Positions 53,551-61,579 of a stretch of DNA of 64,000 nt are shown here, piece after piece (positions within the stretch are counted from its first letter, which is position 1; every line of letters begins with the position of its first letter). The notes under the pieces are model-generated. The model saw only the letters and a program-made list of their open reading frames with translations, searched no databases and was not told the origin of the DNA. This DNA comes from Natrinema salaciae. GTDB lineage: Archaea; Halobacteriota; Halobacteria; Halobacteriales; Natrialbaceae. The translations under genes were made by a program, and so were the position numbers. The stretch lies in contig NZ_FOFD01000005.1 of assembly GCF_900110865.1 (NCBI RefSeq), forward strand, positions 62,001 to 126,000, written 5' to 3'.

Positions 53551-54417
53551 ATGCCAGAGAGAGACAGCAAACTCCCGACTAAGGCGCTGGAGGACATTGC
53601 GTATCTCTCCCGGTCCGCTAACCGAGTCGTGATACTTGAGGTCCTCATCGAGGGCCAGTACACTCGGGGAATGTTGGTGAATCAAACGGGTGTCTCGCGG
53701 GCGACGCTGGATCGGATCATCAACGAATTGGAAGAGCGAGGGTGGGCAAAGCGCACGACTGAGGGGAACTATACGGCCACAACCCATGGTCGCCATCTCA
53801 TGCGACGGTTCAGGCCCTTCCTCGAATCGGTCGAGACACTCCACCGTCTCGACGACGCGCTTACGTGGCTCCCGATCGACCAACTCTCTATCGGTCTTGA
53901 GCACTTTAGCGATGCAGTCGTCCGGCGACCGGAATCCGAAGACCCCGTCGAGGCTATCGGGTTTATCAACGACCTCTTGGGGAACGCGTCCGAGTTCAGG
54001 GTCCTTGCCCATTTGGCACCGCCCGAACCGCTCGGGACGACGTTGCACGAGCGGGTCATCGCCGGACGGATGACCATGGACGGGATCATTACCGATGAAC
54101 TCGTCGAGTTTCTCGGTTCTACTCCGAAGCGCGCCAAACGGTGGAGAGCGCTCGTTGAAGCCGGGAGCGAGCTCCGCCAACACGAGGGTCCCATCCCGTG
54201 CAACCTGTGGATCTTCGACGAGACGGTGCTGATTAAAAAAAGCGGTCCCGAACCGATCGACGAATCGTACGGCGTGCCGATCGTCAGCGAAAACGATACG
54301 GTTCGTTCTTGGGCCCACGATTTGATCGATGAGTGGATGGATGCCGCTTCCCCGATTGACGCCAGTGCGTTCGAAGCAGACCCGACAGCGCCAGGAGCCG
54401 ATTCCAGCGGTGAGTGA
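53551..54417 (+). CDS. winged-helix transcriptional regulator with methanogen-type output domain
   Basis: The product has 288 residues. Residues 15-80 are an ArsR/MarR-like winged helix (MLVNQTGVSRATLDRIINEL is the recognition unit; wing RTTEGNYTATTHG). Residues 110-260 match the output domain found in many haloarchaeal and methanogen regulators (DUF1724/MTOR type), with FRVLAHLAPPEPL and PCNLWIFDETVLIKKSG-like text (PIPCNLWIFDETVLI). Such proteins are local repressors or activators with unknown ligands. It begins a run of lower-GC genes and precedes the FAD oxidoreductase by 268 bp, in the same direction. Confidence 0.85.
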   Translation: MPERDSKLPTKALEDIAYLSRSANRVVILEVLIEGQYTRGMLVNQTGVSRATLDRIINELEERGWAKRTTEGNYTATTHGRHLMRRFRPFLESVETLHRLDDALTWLPIDQLSIGLEHFSDAVVRRPESEDPVEAIGFINDLLGNASEFRVLAHLAPPEPLGTTLHERVIAGRMTMDGIITDELVEFLGSTPKRAKRWRALVEAGSELRQHEGPIPCNLWIFDETVLIKKSGPEPIDESYGVPIVSENDTVRSWAHDLIDEWMDAASPIDASAFEADPTAPGADSSGE

Positions 54418-54685
54418 CTGCGGCTGTTCGATTGTGTCCTGATGGTCGTGTTCTTCCTCGGTCTACTCACACCGTGGGGATCTCCTTACCGAGTAATGGG
54501 ATAGCACTCGCGCCACCATGAGTTAGTATGGAGTCGAAAAACGATTCGGTGATTCCTGGAGAGGTACTCCACTTGAACGCGAACAGGAACGACGTGGGAC
54601 GAACCTCAGTCACGGCGTCTCGAATCACGAGGCTCCGAACCGGATTCGAGGGGACCAGTCCCCAATCCTTGGAGGGCAGCCAGCG

Positions 54686-56092
54686 ATGACACTCTCGACG
54701 GTTCGACGCTACCAATCCGGCCGCGTCCAACAGGTGGGTGAACACGCTGCCGTTATCGGTGGGAGTCTCGCCGGGTTGTGCGCTGCCCGCGTGCTAGCTA
54801 ATGGCTACGACACCGTCACGATCATCGAAAAGGATTCGCTCCCCGACGATTCGAGCTTCCGACGCGGCGTCCCTCAGGGGCCACAGGTCCATGCGCTTCA
54901 GGAAGCGGGTCGGGCTACGTTGGAAGACCTCTTTCCGGGGTTCGGAGAAGACATCATCTCCGCCGGAGGCCTGCTGATCGACGGTGCGAGTGACTTCAAG
55001 TTCTACGACGAAGGCGGGTTCCTCGCTGACGGGACGAAACGGTTTCCGATGTATTTCGCCACCCGGCCGCTATTCGAACACGTCATCAGACGCCGGGTAG
55101 CCAGCCTCAAAAACGTCGAGCTCAAACCGGGGTGCCAGTTCACGGATTACCTCTTCGATTCCGAGACGATGACGATCCAAGGTATTGCCGTCCGAGAGGG
55201 CTCCGATCGGAAGCGCATCGCTGCCGATCTCGTTGTGGACGCCACGGGTCGGACAAGTCGGACCCCTACGTGGCTGGATAACCACGGCTTCGATGCGCCC
55301 GACATCGACGAGGTTCAGATCAACCTCGGGTATTGCACCACGGCCATTCGTCGCCCCCCGGACGATCGACAAACGTTCTTCGCGGCGGCATCACCCCCGC
55401 GGACGCGGGGTGGTGCCGCGTTTCCCGTGGAGGATAACCGCTGGTTGGTAAATCTGCACGGGATGAACGGAGACCATCCCCCAACCGACCCGGAGGGGTT
55501 CGCCGACTTCGCCGCGAGCCTACCCATCCCGCAGATACATCGACTCATAGAAACCCACCCACAAGTCTGGCAGGACATCGAGTTCTATCCGTTTCCGTCA
55601 AACCGGCGGGTTCGCTACGAGAACCTCGATAGATTCCCGGACGGTCTCATCGTCCTCGGTGATGCCATCGCCAGCTTCAACCCGATTTACGGGCAGGGTA
55701 TGTCTGTCGCGGTGTTGGAGGCGCTTGTGCTTCACCACGTACTCGCGTCCGTTCGCGGCCCGAACCTCGCTCTCGCATTCTTTGACCGCGTCCAGACAAT
55801 TATCGACACTGCTTGGACGATGGCTATCGGAGCTGACGTCCAGTTCCCCGAAACCACGGGGCCGACGCCACCAGGAACCCGGATGTTCGCGTGGTACCTC
55901 TCTCGGCTCACCCGCAAAGCGCACTCCGATGCTGAACTGCGTGACGCTCTCGCCCACGTTGCCTCCATGGAACATCCCCCCACGAGACTGCTTCGTCCGG
56001 GCGTCGCGTGGCGGGTTCTCAAACCGGAGATTCTCCGAGGAGGGCACACGAGCCATGTTTCATCGAAAGCGGAACCCCGGAGAACGTCGTAG
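54686..56092 (+). CDS. FAD-dependent oxidoreductase/monooxygenase
   Basis: This is a 468-residue flavoprotein. The Rossmann fold begins with AAVIGGSLAGLCAAR (about 22-36, GxxxG form GGSLAG) and ends its dinucleotide part with VTIIEKDSLP. The second FAD motif is VVDATGRTSRTP (about 185-196), and the third is LIVLGDAIASFNPIYGQGMSVA (about 320-340; quoted in part, GDAIASFNPIYGQG). This is the p-hydroxybenzoate hydroxylase/geranylgeranyl reductase fold. The substrate is unknown. The HxlR regulator and O-methyltransferase downstream suggest modification of a quinone or secondary metabolite, but a transposase relic lies between, so they may not be one unit. Confidence 0.85.
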   Translation: MTLSTVRRYQSGRVQQVGEHAAVIGGSLAGLCAARVLANGYDTVTIIEKDSLPDDSSFRRGVPQGPQVHALQEAGRATLEDLFPGFGEDIISAGGLLIDGASDFKFYDEGGFLADGTKRFPMYFATRPLFEHVIRRRVASLKNVELKPGCQFTDYLFDSETMTIQGIAVREGSDRKRIAADLVVDATGRTSRTPTWLDNHGFDAPDIDEVQINLGYCTTAIRRPPDDRQTFFAAASPPRTRGGAAFPVEDNRWLVNLHGMNGDHPPTDPEGFADFAASLPIPQIHRLIETHPQVWQDIEFYPFPSNRRVRYENLDRFPDGLIVLGDAIASFNPIYGQGMSVAVLEALVLHHVLASVRGPNLALAFFDRVQTIIDTAWTMAIGADVQFPETTGPTPPGTRMFAWYLSRLTRKAHSDAELRDALAHVASMEHPPTRLLRPGVAWRVLKPEILRGGHTSHVSSKAEPRRTS

Positions 56093-56139
56093 CAATGTTA
56101 CCCGCAACTTCTGTATTCAGTAGTCCGTTTCGCTCAGAA

Positions 56140-56460
56140 TTACGTACAATCACATTCACCACCTGAAATAGCGAGGTTTCGTTCCACGTTGTGAACGACA
56201 CATTTGGTGACGAGTTCGCGGAACTGTTTCCACCACAGGCGTGACCGCACGAACGCACCAAACTTCTGTTTGATTGTTGCATTGACTGTCTCGTTTATAT
56301 TCCGTCAATGGTAGAGGTCGCTGTCAAGCCGTGCATTCTACACCTTGTGGAGTGGGGTAAATACCCGATCTTGATGAGCGGGCGAATATCGCGGTCATGC
56401 GCGAATCGCCGGAGTTTCTGGTCGTCGTATCCGCGATGGGCACTGCGTTCCGTTTCACTA
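56140..56460 (-). pseudogene. relic of an IS5-like haloarchaeal transposase (C-terminal part)
   Basis: Read on the minus strand, 56390-56345 gives HDRDIRPLIKIG and 56300-56140 gives RNINETVNATIKQKFGAF, VRSRLWWKQFRELVTKC and VVHNVERN before a TAA. This is the familiar C-terminal pattern of haloarchaeal IS5-group transposases (RPLIK, ETVNSxIKR, RxxxWxxxFRE, NVER). The pieces are in different frames, and in-frame stops (a TGA after DLYH and a TAG just before) interrupt them, so the gene is dead. No clear terminal inverted repeats were found. Confidence 0.65.
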
Positions 56461-56580
56461 CCTGTGGCGCGATCTGCGCGCCATGGACATAGAACTCGAA
56501 TGCTGATCCCTCACAGGCGTTCCATGCAGAAATTTGGGATACCCTTTTATCACGTTATGTGGTAGCATAGAACATAGACC

Positions 56581-56955
56581 ATGCCTTGCATTGACCCACC
56601 ACCCAGGCCAGACCCTGACGACGACCTCTTCGAGATATGCCCCGTTGCGCGAGCGTTTGAGATAGTCGGTTCAAAATGGCGGCTTACCGTGCTTCGGAGC
56701 CTCCATCTCTACGGGGAACAGCGATTCAGTGACCTTCAGGAAACGACAACTGCCGATTCGGCCACCCTCTCCCGCGTACTCAGAGACTTAGAAGAACAGG
56801 ACCTCATCAGCCGACGACTCGAGGACCGTCCCATCGCCACGTACTACGACCTGACAGAGCGAGGTGCATCTCTCACCGGCGTCTTCGAAGAATTCGAGGC
56901 GTGGGCGTTCGAGCACACGGCCGCGGAGATGCCGGACGTCGAGTTACCGGAGTAA
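56581..56955 (+). CDS. HxlR-family transcriptional regulator
   Basis: The 124-residue protein has the HxlR winged-helix domain with the family opening CPVARAFEIVGSKWRLTVL (20-38), then EQRFSDLQE and LSRVLRDLEEQDLISRR for the recognition helix and wing. HxlR proteins are dimers that often answer to reactive aldehydes, quinones or redox change, and Cys20 is the conserved N-terminal cysteine. It likely controls itself and the O-methyltransferase 143 bp downstream, where a perfect dyad lies just before the ribosome-binding site. A TATA-like CTTTTATC lies about 31 bp upstream. Confidence 0.9.
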   Translation: MPCIDPPPRPDPDDDLFEICPVARAFEIVGSKWRLTVLRSLHLYGEQRFSDLQETTTADSATLSRVLRDLEEQDLISRRLEDRPIATYYDLTERGASLTGVFEEFEAWAFEHTAAEMPDVELPE

Positions 56956-57066
56956 TCCACCCAGCGCTGACCGTTGTAGTTACAAAATGTTACTTGGTTG
57001 GGTGACCACCACAAACTTGCATAATCATCACAAAAATTATAACTCTCGTCGGGGCGAAATCCCCAT

Positions 57067-57085
57067 CGTGGTCACACCGACCACG
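57067..57085 (+). promoter_or_regulatory. 7-bp dyad directly before the methyltransferase ribosome-binding site
   Basis: CGTGGTC (57067-57073) and GACCACG (57079-57085) are perfect reverse complements around ACACC. The right arm touches the GGAGGT ribosome-binding site at 57085-57090, 8 nt before ATG 57099. A second short dyad GGGG-CGAAAT-CCCC is at 57051-57064. It could be an HxlR operator or an RNA hairpin that limits translation. Confidence 0.45.
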
Positions 57086-57098
57086 GAGGTTAACAGAT

Positions 57099-58124
57099 AT
57101 GACCGTAGACAGCCCAAACCCCGAACGGATTCTGGACATCGGTCAGGGGTTCTGGGCATCAAAGACGCTGATGAGTGCCACCAAACTCGGCGTCTTCACC
57201 GAACTCGACCGTAATGGGCCTCAGACCGTCGAGGAGTTGGAGGACGCGCTCGGTCTGCATCCGCGGGGTTCACGGGATTTCCTGGATGCGTTGGTCGCGC
57301 TCGATTTGCTCGACCGTGAGGACGGCCAGTATCGGAACACGCCTGAATCCGCTGCGTTCCTCGTGGAGGGTAAACCCACGTCGTTCGCCGGTTGGTTCGA
57401 AATGATCAACGACCGGCTGTATCCGTTCTGGAGCAACCTCGAAACGGCGCTCCGAACCGGCCGGACCCAGAATGAACTCGACGACGAGCAGACTCACCCG
57501 TTCGAGGGTGTCATCTACCAGGATGATGAGATTCTCGAACAGTTCGTCGGCGCGATGACCAGCCTCAGTATGGGTGCGGCAGAGGTCTTCGCGCACGAGT
57601 TCCCCTGGAAGGACCACGAGACAGTTGTCGATTTAGGCACCAGTGAAGGAATTGTTCCAAAGCGCATCGCAGAGGAGAACGACCACGTCCACGCCATCGG
57701 AGCTGATCTGCCCCGGATTGAACCGTACTTCCAAGACTTCGCCGGGAAGAGTCCGGCCGCCGACCGCATCGAATTCCAAGCCGCTGATTTCTTCGCTGAC
57801 GAGCCACTGCCCGCAGCGGATGTCTACATTCTCGGCCACATCCTCCACGACTGGGGGCTCGACGACAAGCGAGCGATCCTCGCGAAGGTCGCCGAGGCAG
57901 TCAATCCGGGCGGGGCCATCATCGTCTACGGAACGATGATCGACGAGGAGCGCCGCGACGCCGAACTACCGTTGCTCATGAGCCTGAACATGCTGATCGA
58001 GACGCCTGACGGCTCCGATTATACGGCCGGCCAGTGTATCGAATGGGTCCACGAGGCGGGCTTCGAAGGTGGAGAGGCAAAACCGCTCCCGGGTCCGGAT
58101 ACGATGGTTGTGGCGAGGAAGTAA
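57099..58124 (+). CDS. SAM-dependent O-methyltransferase (COMT-like, dimerisation domain)
   Basis: This is a 341-residue small-molecule methyltransferase. Residues 10-90 form the winged-helix dimerisation domain (TKLGVFTELDRNGPQTVEEL in part). The SAM-binding fold starts with VVDLGTSEG (about 177-185) and continues with AIGADLPRI. The motif HILHDWGLDDKRAIL (about 247-261) holds the His that acts as base in plant-type O-methyltransferases, and NPGGAIIVYG is the usual post-motif. A real Shine-Dalgarno GGAGGT supports the start at 57099, unlike most leaderless genes in this window. The acceptor is probably a phenolic or quinone hydroxyl. Confidence 0.9.
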   Translation: MTVDSPNPERILDIGQGFWASKTLMSATKLGVFTELDRNGPQTVEELEDALGLHPRGSRDFLDALVALDLLDREDGQYRNTPESAAFLVEGKPTSFAGWFEMINDRLYPFWSNLETALRTGRTQNELDDEQTHPFEGVIYQDDEILEQFVGAMTSLSMGAAEVFAHEFPWKDHETVVDLGTSEGIVPKRIAEENDHVHAIGADLPRIEPYFQDFAGKSPAADRIEFQAADFFADEPLPAADVYILGHILHDWGLDDKRAILAKVAEAVNPGGAIIVYGTMIDEERRDAELPLLMSLNMLIETPDGSDYTAGQCIEWVHEAGFEGGEAKPLPGPDTMVVARK

Positions 58125-58146
58125 CACATCCAAGAGAAACGAACTA

Positions 58147-58985
58147 ATGACACCACCGAACGAGACAACCGACCAGACGAGCATCGAACAACTCGGATTC
58201 GGACGGCGTCCGCTGTTGAAAATACTCGGGATCAGCGCGACACTTTCACTCGGAAGTGGCGTAGCAGCCGCTCACGACGGCGATAGCGGTGACGACGGGA
58301 CCGAGGGAGACGGTGGTGCGGAGATCGATCCACATTACGGCTTTTCCACGCCGAACGCCGACAATATTCCGGGGGGACTCGAACCGGATCACGATGTCGA
58401 ACTCCACATCGCCGATCCTGTGCCTGAAAGCCACGGCCCCCTGTTCCACTTCGAACCGACTGGACTGGCAGTAGAGGAAGGTGACATCGTCCAGTTCACC
58501 TTCACGACTCCCGACCACACGATCACGGCCTACCATCCCGGCCACGGGTTCCAGCAGCGGGTTCCAGATGGTGTGCCGCCGTTCTCGTCGCCGGTCGTAA
58601 ACGCTGGTGGAGGCTGGCTCTACCAGTTCGAAGAGGAGGGCCTGTACGATCTGTACTGTGCCCCGCATCACCCCCTCGGAATGACGATGCGAATCGTGTC
58701 GGAGAACTCGACGAGGGGGATGAACCGGAGTACGAGGACACGTTCGAGGGTACCGAGGATCCGCCACTCTTGCCTCCGTTTAGCAAAGAGATGCTCAAGG
58801 AGGAACTCGAAGTATTCAGTGAGCCTGGCAAAAACGTCCGTTCCGAGTGGGTGTGGCTCACGCCAGCGGAGGTTCTCGATACGGAGGTACTCGACCCCGG
58901 ACAGATCCAAGCAGAGGGCTCAGTCCCGTTCAGTGATGTCCTAGACGAGATCAGCCGTATTGAGACGAGTCACGGCCACGAGTGA
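58147..58985 (+). pseudogene. cupredoxin (halocyanin-like) gene with a one-base frameshift
   Basis: The first frame begins with a signal-like RRPLLKILGISATLSLGSG and a blue-copper domain. Ligands can be seen: His in TTPDHTITAYHPGHG, then Cys, His and Met in YCAPHHPLGM (C-x2-H-x4-M). At about 58697-58701 the reading MRIV slips. The normal continuation, GELDEGDEPEYEDTFEG and onward to ETSHGHE with a stop at 58983-58985, lies in the +1 frame. A single missing base explains this. Left uncorrected, the frame runs to 58944 with a basic, non-haloarchaeal tail. Either the gene is broken or this is a sequence error. The intact protein would be an exported copper protein for electron transfer. Confidence 0.75.
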
Positions 58986-59101
58986 ATGTGGCTCATCGTC
59001 GCGGACGACGAGCCGGGCCCGGATGGCGTGACATCCTGGTTTCTCAGCACAGACGTGTGAGCGATTCTTCCACACACTCATTCCGTTTTGAGTTGTGCTG
59101 A

Positions 59102-59160
59102 ATGCGTGGCCTCGATTTTCTCGACACAGAGGTGCTCGATCCCGCAAATATCCAAGAAAA
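59102..59160 (+). pseudogene. short duplicated fragment of the cupredoxin 3' end
   Basis: This stretch encodes FLDTEVLDPANIQE, nearly the same as VLDTEVLDPGQIQA in the cupredoxin tail (about 58876-58914). The DNA is similar over about 45 bp. Beyond it the frame is not protein-like. It looks like the leftover of a second copy or of an aborted tandem duplication. Confidence 0.55.
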
Positions 59161-59292
59161 TCACCGATCTCGCTCGACGAAACCAGCCTATCTGGTCAGA
59201 TTAAGACTACGAATAGCGAACGTCTATCGCAGGAAGGGTGCCTCTCACCCTCCCATCTTCTGCCGGCTGTTACTACAGCTTAGAACCGCTGC

Positions 59293-59835
59293 CTAATCTG
59301 GGAGGTGGTATCCAAGCAAGCGGCCCAGACCAGATAGACCCTTAAAGGCCCAGTGTGGGGGACTCACTGCGTATATGTCCTCCTCGTGTTCCGTCGTCAG
59401 CATCGCTAACAGCACGACATCTTTGAAGCCCTCTGGAGGCAATGACACCCCCTGCTCCGTGACGAGCTGATGGAACCGTCGGAAGAACGCCTCATGCTGT
59501 AGGGCGGGCTCGTGGATGTTGATGATCTCGACGGGGGTCGCGTTCCTGAACGTATGGGCCGTACCTGGAGGGACGGTGTGTTCCTCACCGGCCGCTACCT
59601 CCATCCATTCCCCATCTACGTACACTTCTAACACACCTGAAACCACTTCGTAGCGCTCCTCAGCGTGCGGATGAGTGTGGACGAACGGACCGTCTTCGGG
59701 GACGTCTTCGATCTCAAATCGCATTTCCAGCAGTTCCCCGTCCGTGTCCGCTGTCGAACGCGTGATTTCCCAGCGGCCAGGGAAACCACCCCAATCGAGG
59801 ACGCGATCCTGCTTGCCGCGATCTACTGCCGTCAT
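59293..59835 (-). CDS. cupin-domain protein
   Basis: This is a 180-residue single-cupin protein from ATG 59835 (MTAVDRGKQD); a G-rich ribosome-binding-like run lies just upstream, and the frame is open a further 42 codons. The cupin motif 1 is FVHTHPHAEERYEVVSG (about 50-66: HxH, then Glu) and motif 2 is PPGTAHTFRN (about 88-97). These give three histidines and a glutamate for a metal. A helical C-terminal region (about 110-180) includes HEAFFRRFHQLV, as in cupins with a membrane-associated or oligomerising tail. Function open: dioxygenase, isomerase or sugar binding. Confidence 0.85.
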   Translation of the reverse strand: MTAVDRGKQDRVLDWGGFPGRWEITRSTADTDGELLEMRFEIEDVPEDGPFVHTHPHAEERYEVVSGVLEVYVDGEWMEVAAGEEHTVPPGTAHTFRNATPVEIINIHEPALQHEAFFRRFHQLVTEQGVSLPPEGFKDVVLLAMLTTEHEEDIYAVSPPHWAFKGLSGLGRLLGYHLPD

Positions 59836-60062
59836 GGTGTTCCCCCCGTGGTACACTCGCTGTTCGGCATCGATTTGCTTGTCATGGTCATTCGTCACCT
59901 CCTGTGCCGTCCGTTCCGCCGCTTGTGTCGCCTCGAGGCACCTCCGCGTAACGGACGCCACAGTGGGGATTGTGCTCTAATACGAGCAGCTAGTGTTAGC
60001 ACTGAGATCGACTTATGTATTAGGAGAAGGACACTTCTCTAACCGAGCCAGACGTATCCAGA

Positions 60063-61058
60063 TTACGAAACGACGGTGTCAGTCCGTGGCTCCCGATCGA
60101 ACTCGACGATGTTCATCTCGTCGTCCAAGGTGAGAGTGAACACTGTCGTTTCGACCTCGATACAAAGCGATACGCGGAGAGGCTCCATCGAGACGTTGGT
60201 CTCGACGTTGTTCTGTAGCAGTTCGATGGCGTCGTTGACCGCCGGTGAGTCGATGTCCAACTCGGGATTGCCGGTCAGTTCAGTCGCCAATACGAGACCA
60301 GTCGCGAACATCTCGACCGGTAACCGTTTGGCGAATCCACAGGTGTTACATCTCATATCTGCCCAGACCGGAAACGGCGTTCCACAGGTGTCGCAGGCGT
60401 CCCTCCCATCATGTTCGTGCACGTCACAGACCGTCACCGACGACGAGATCGGCCCTGCACACTCCCGACAGACACCGTACATTAGATACGTTATGTCCAG
60501 AGCACACCGATAGAGTCCGGCTGCGAGCGCTTGCTCAGTGTTGCGGGTCGTCAGCCCTGCTACCGGATAGTTCGTGAGGAAGAGCGTTCCCGTCGGCGCT
60601 TGATCGCCGAACAACCCCTCACACTCGGTGCAGCCGACTCGCAGCCACTGATCCTCGTAGGTGGCCGCAACGGTTGCTCCGCACAACGGGCAATTCTCGT
60701 CGAGTTCCTGAGAGAAGTCGAGGCTCTCTGCTCCAGAAACGGCTATCACTGTTCTGGCGATCTGCTTTCCTGCACTGCTCAACCGGTATCCGTCGTCAGT
60801 TCGTCGGACGAAGTGAGGAGCGAGTTCCGAGAGGTGGTAGTTGAACTTCCCGTTATCATCAACGTCAACCTCGTTTTGCAACTCGGAATACGACACCATC
60901 TCGACAGCGTCAGAGCCGTCGTCGTACACGTGGGCGGCACCTGCCCGCCAGAGTACGCGGATGATCTCTAACCGGATTTCGTTCCCCAGAATAGCGAAGG
61001 CCTCGTCCGGGGAAAGCCCGTCCAGTTCGAGATTGGGAGTGAACCGTGTATGAGTCAT
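60063..61058 (-). CDS. ArsR-like winged-helix regulator with zinc-ribbon domains
   Basis: The product has 331 residues. Residues 15-110 form a winged helix (AFAILGNEIRLEIIRVLW; FNYHLSELAPHFVRRTDDGYRLS). Two or three zinc ribbons follow: CPLCG with CTEC (about 123-145), CREC with CDVH (about 200-215), and CDTCG with CNTCG (about 222-242). Haloarchaea have many such regulators with this architecture. The start ATG at 61058 gives the family N-terminus. No target can be inferred. Confidence 0.88.
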   Translation of the reverse strand: MTHTRFTPNLELDGLSPDEAFAILGNEIRLEIIRVLWRAGAAHVYDDGSDAVEMVSYSELQNEVDVDDNGKFNYHLSELAPHFVRRTDDGYRLSSAGKQIARTVIAVSGAESLDFSQELDENCPLCGATVAATYEDQWLRVGCTECEGLFGDQAPTGTLFLTNYPVAGLTTRNTEQALAAGLYRCALDITYLMYGVCRECAGPISSSVTVCDVHEHDGRDACDTCGTPFPVWADMRCNTCGFAKRLPVEMFATGLVLATELTGNPELDIDSPAVNDAIELLQNNVETNVSMEPLRVSLCIEVETTVFTLTLDDEMNIVEFDREPRTDTVVS

Positions 61059-61329
61059 GCTACCAATACACGCTACAGACTCATTAAACGTACCTCCAGA
61101 CCCTCCGGGGGAGGCTGAGAAAAGTACAGGACACGCACACTGTACTCAGCACAGTCACTGAAATCCAGCACTACTCGAGGAGGTCGACAAGGCCGTCTAA
61201 CCGGCTACTGCTAGCGGATCTTCGTTTCCGAGCATCGGCGTCGTCGTACGGAAGGAAGATCGGTCGGCGTCGCGTACGTACTTTTTCCTAGGAGATCTGG
61301 ATTTGGGCACACCACCGGCCGAGTCGAAG

Positions 61330-61349
61330 AACAGCGGACACGATGGTGT
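61330..61349 (+). repeat. origin-type repeat, copy 1
   Basis: AACAGCGGACACGATGGTGT. This copy lies on the 3' side of the Orc1/Cdc6 gene; the others lie upstream of that gene. Confidence 0.6.
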
Positions 61350-61410
61350 CGGATCTGGGAGGGTCCCCGCGGCAAAGGACGGTTCGGGGGACAATCCGCT
61401 CGCTATCCGG

Positions 61411-61550
61411 GATGAAAGGGGACGTGAAAGAGGAGGGAAGGGACACAACGGAGAAGGGAGAAATCGAGAAGGGGAAGAAAGGAGGAAGGAGGCGGGAGGC
61501 GGAAAGGAGGAAGGAGGAAGGAGACGGGAGGTGGAAAGAGGAGAGGAGGA
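61411..61550 (+). repeat. 140-bp polypurine tract
   Basis: Only 12 of 140 bases on the plus strand are pyrimidines, by direct count, and the purines fall in GGA/GAA-type runs. It begins about 30 bp beyond the stop of the Orc1/Cdc6 gene, so in that gene's RNA it would appear as a C/U-rich tail. It may act in transcription termination or form triplex DNA. Confidence 0.8.
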
Positions 61551-61579
61551 CTTGGAGAGTAGTTCACCAGAGACGGTGG

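Larger units (their letters stand above)
61059..61579. other. gap between the zinc-ribbon regulator and the end of the Orc1/Cdc6 gene
   Basis: No gene is visible in these 521 bp. It contains one copy of the 21-bp origin-type repeat (61330-61349) and a long purine tract (61411-61550), both listed separately. A plus-strand open frame over the purine tract is low-complexity and not credible. Confidence 0.5.

Noticed and set aside
54467-54745. 92-codon minus-strand frame overlapping the FAD enzyme start
   Set aside because: Part of the text looks protein-like, but it overlaps the FAD gene start and I could see no family or ribosome signal. It could be a short remnant.
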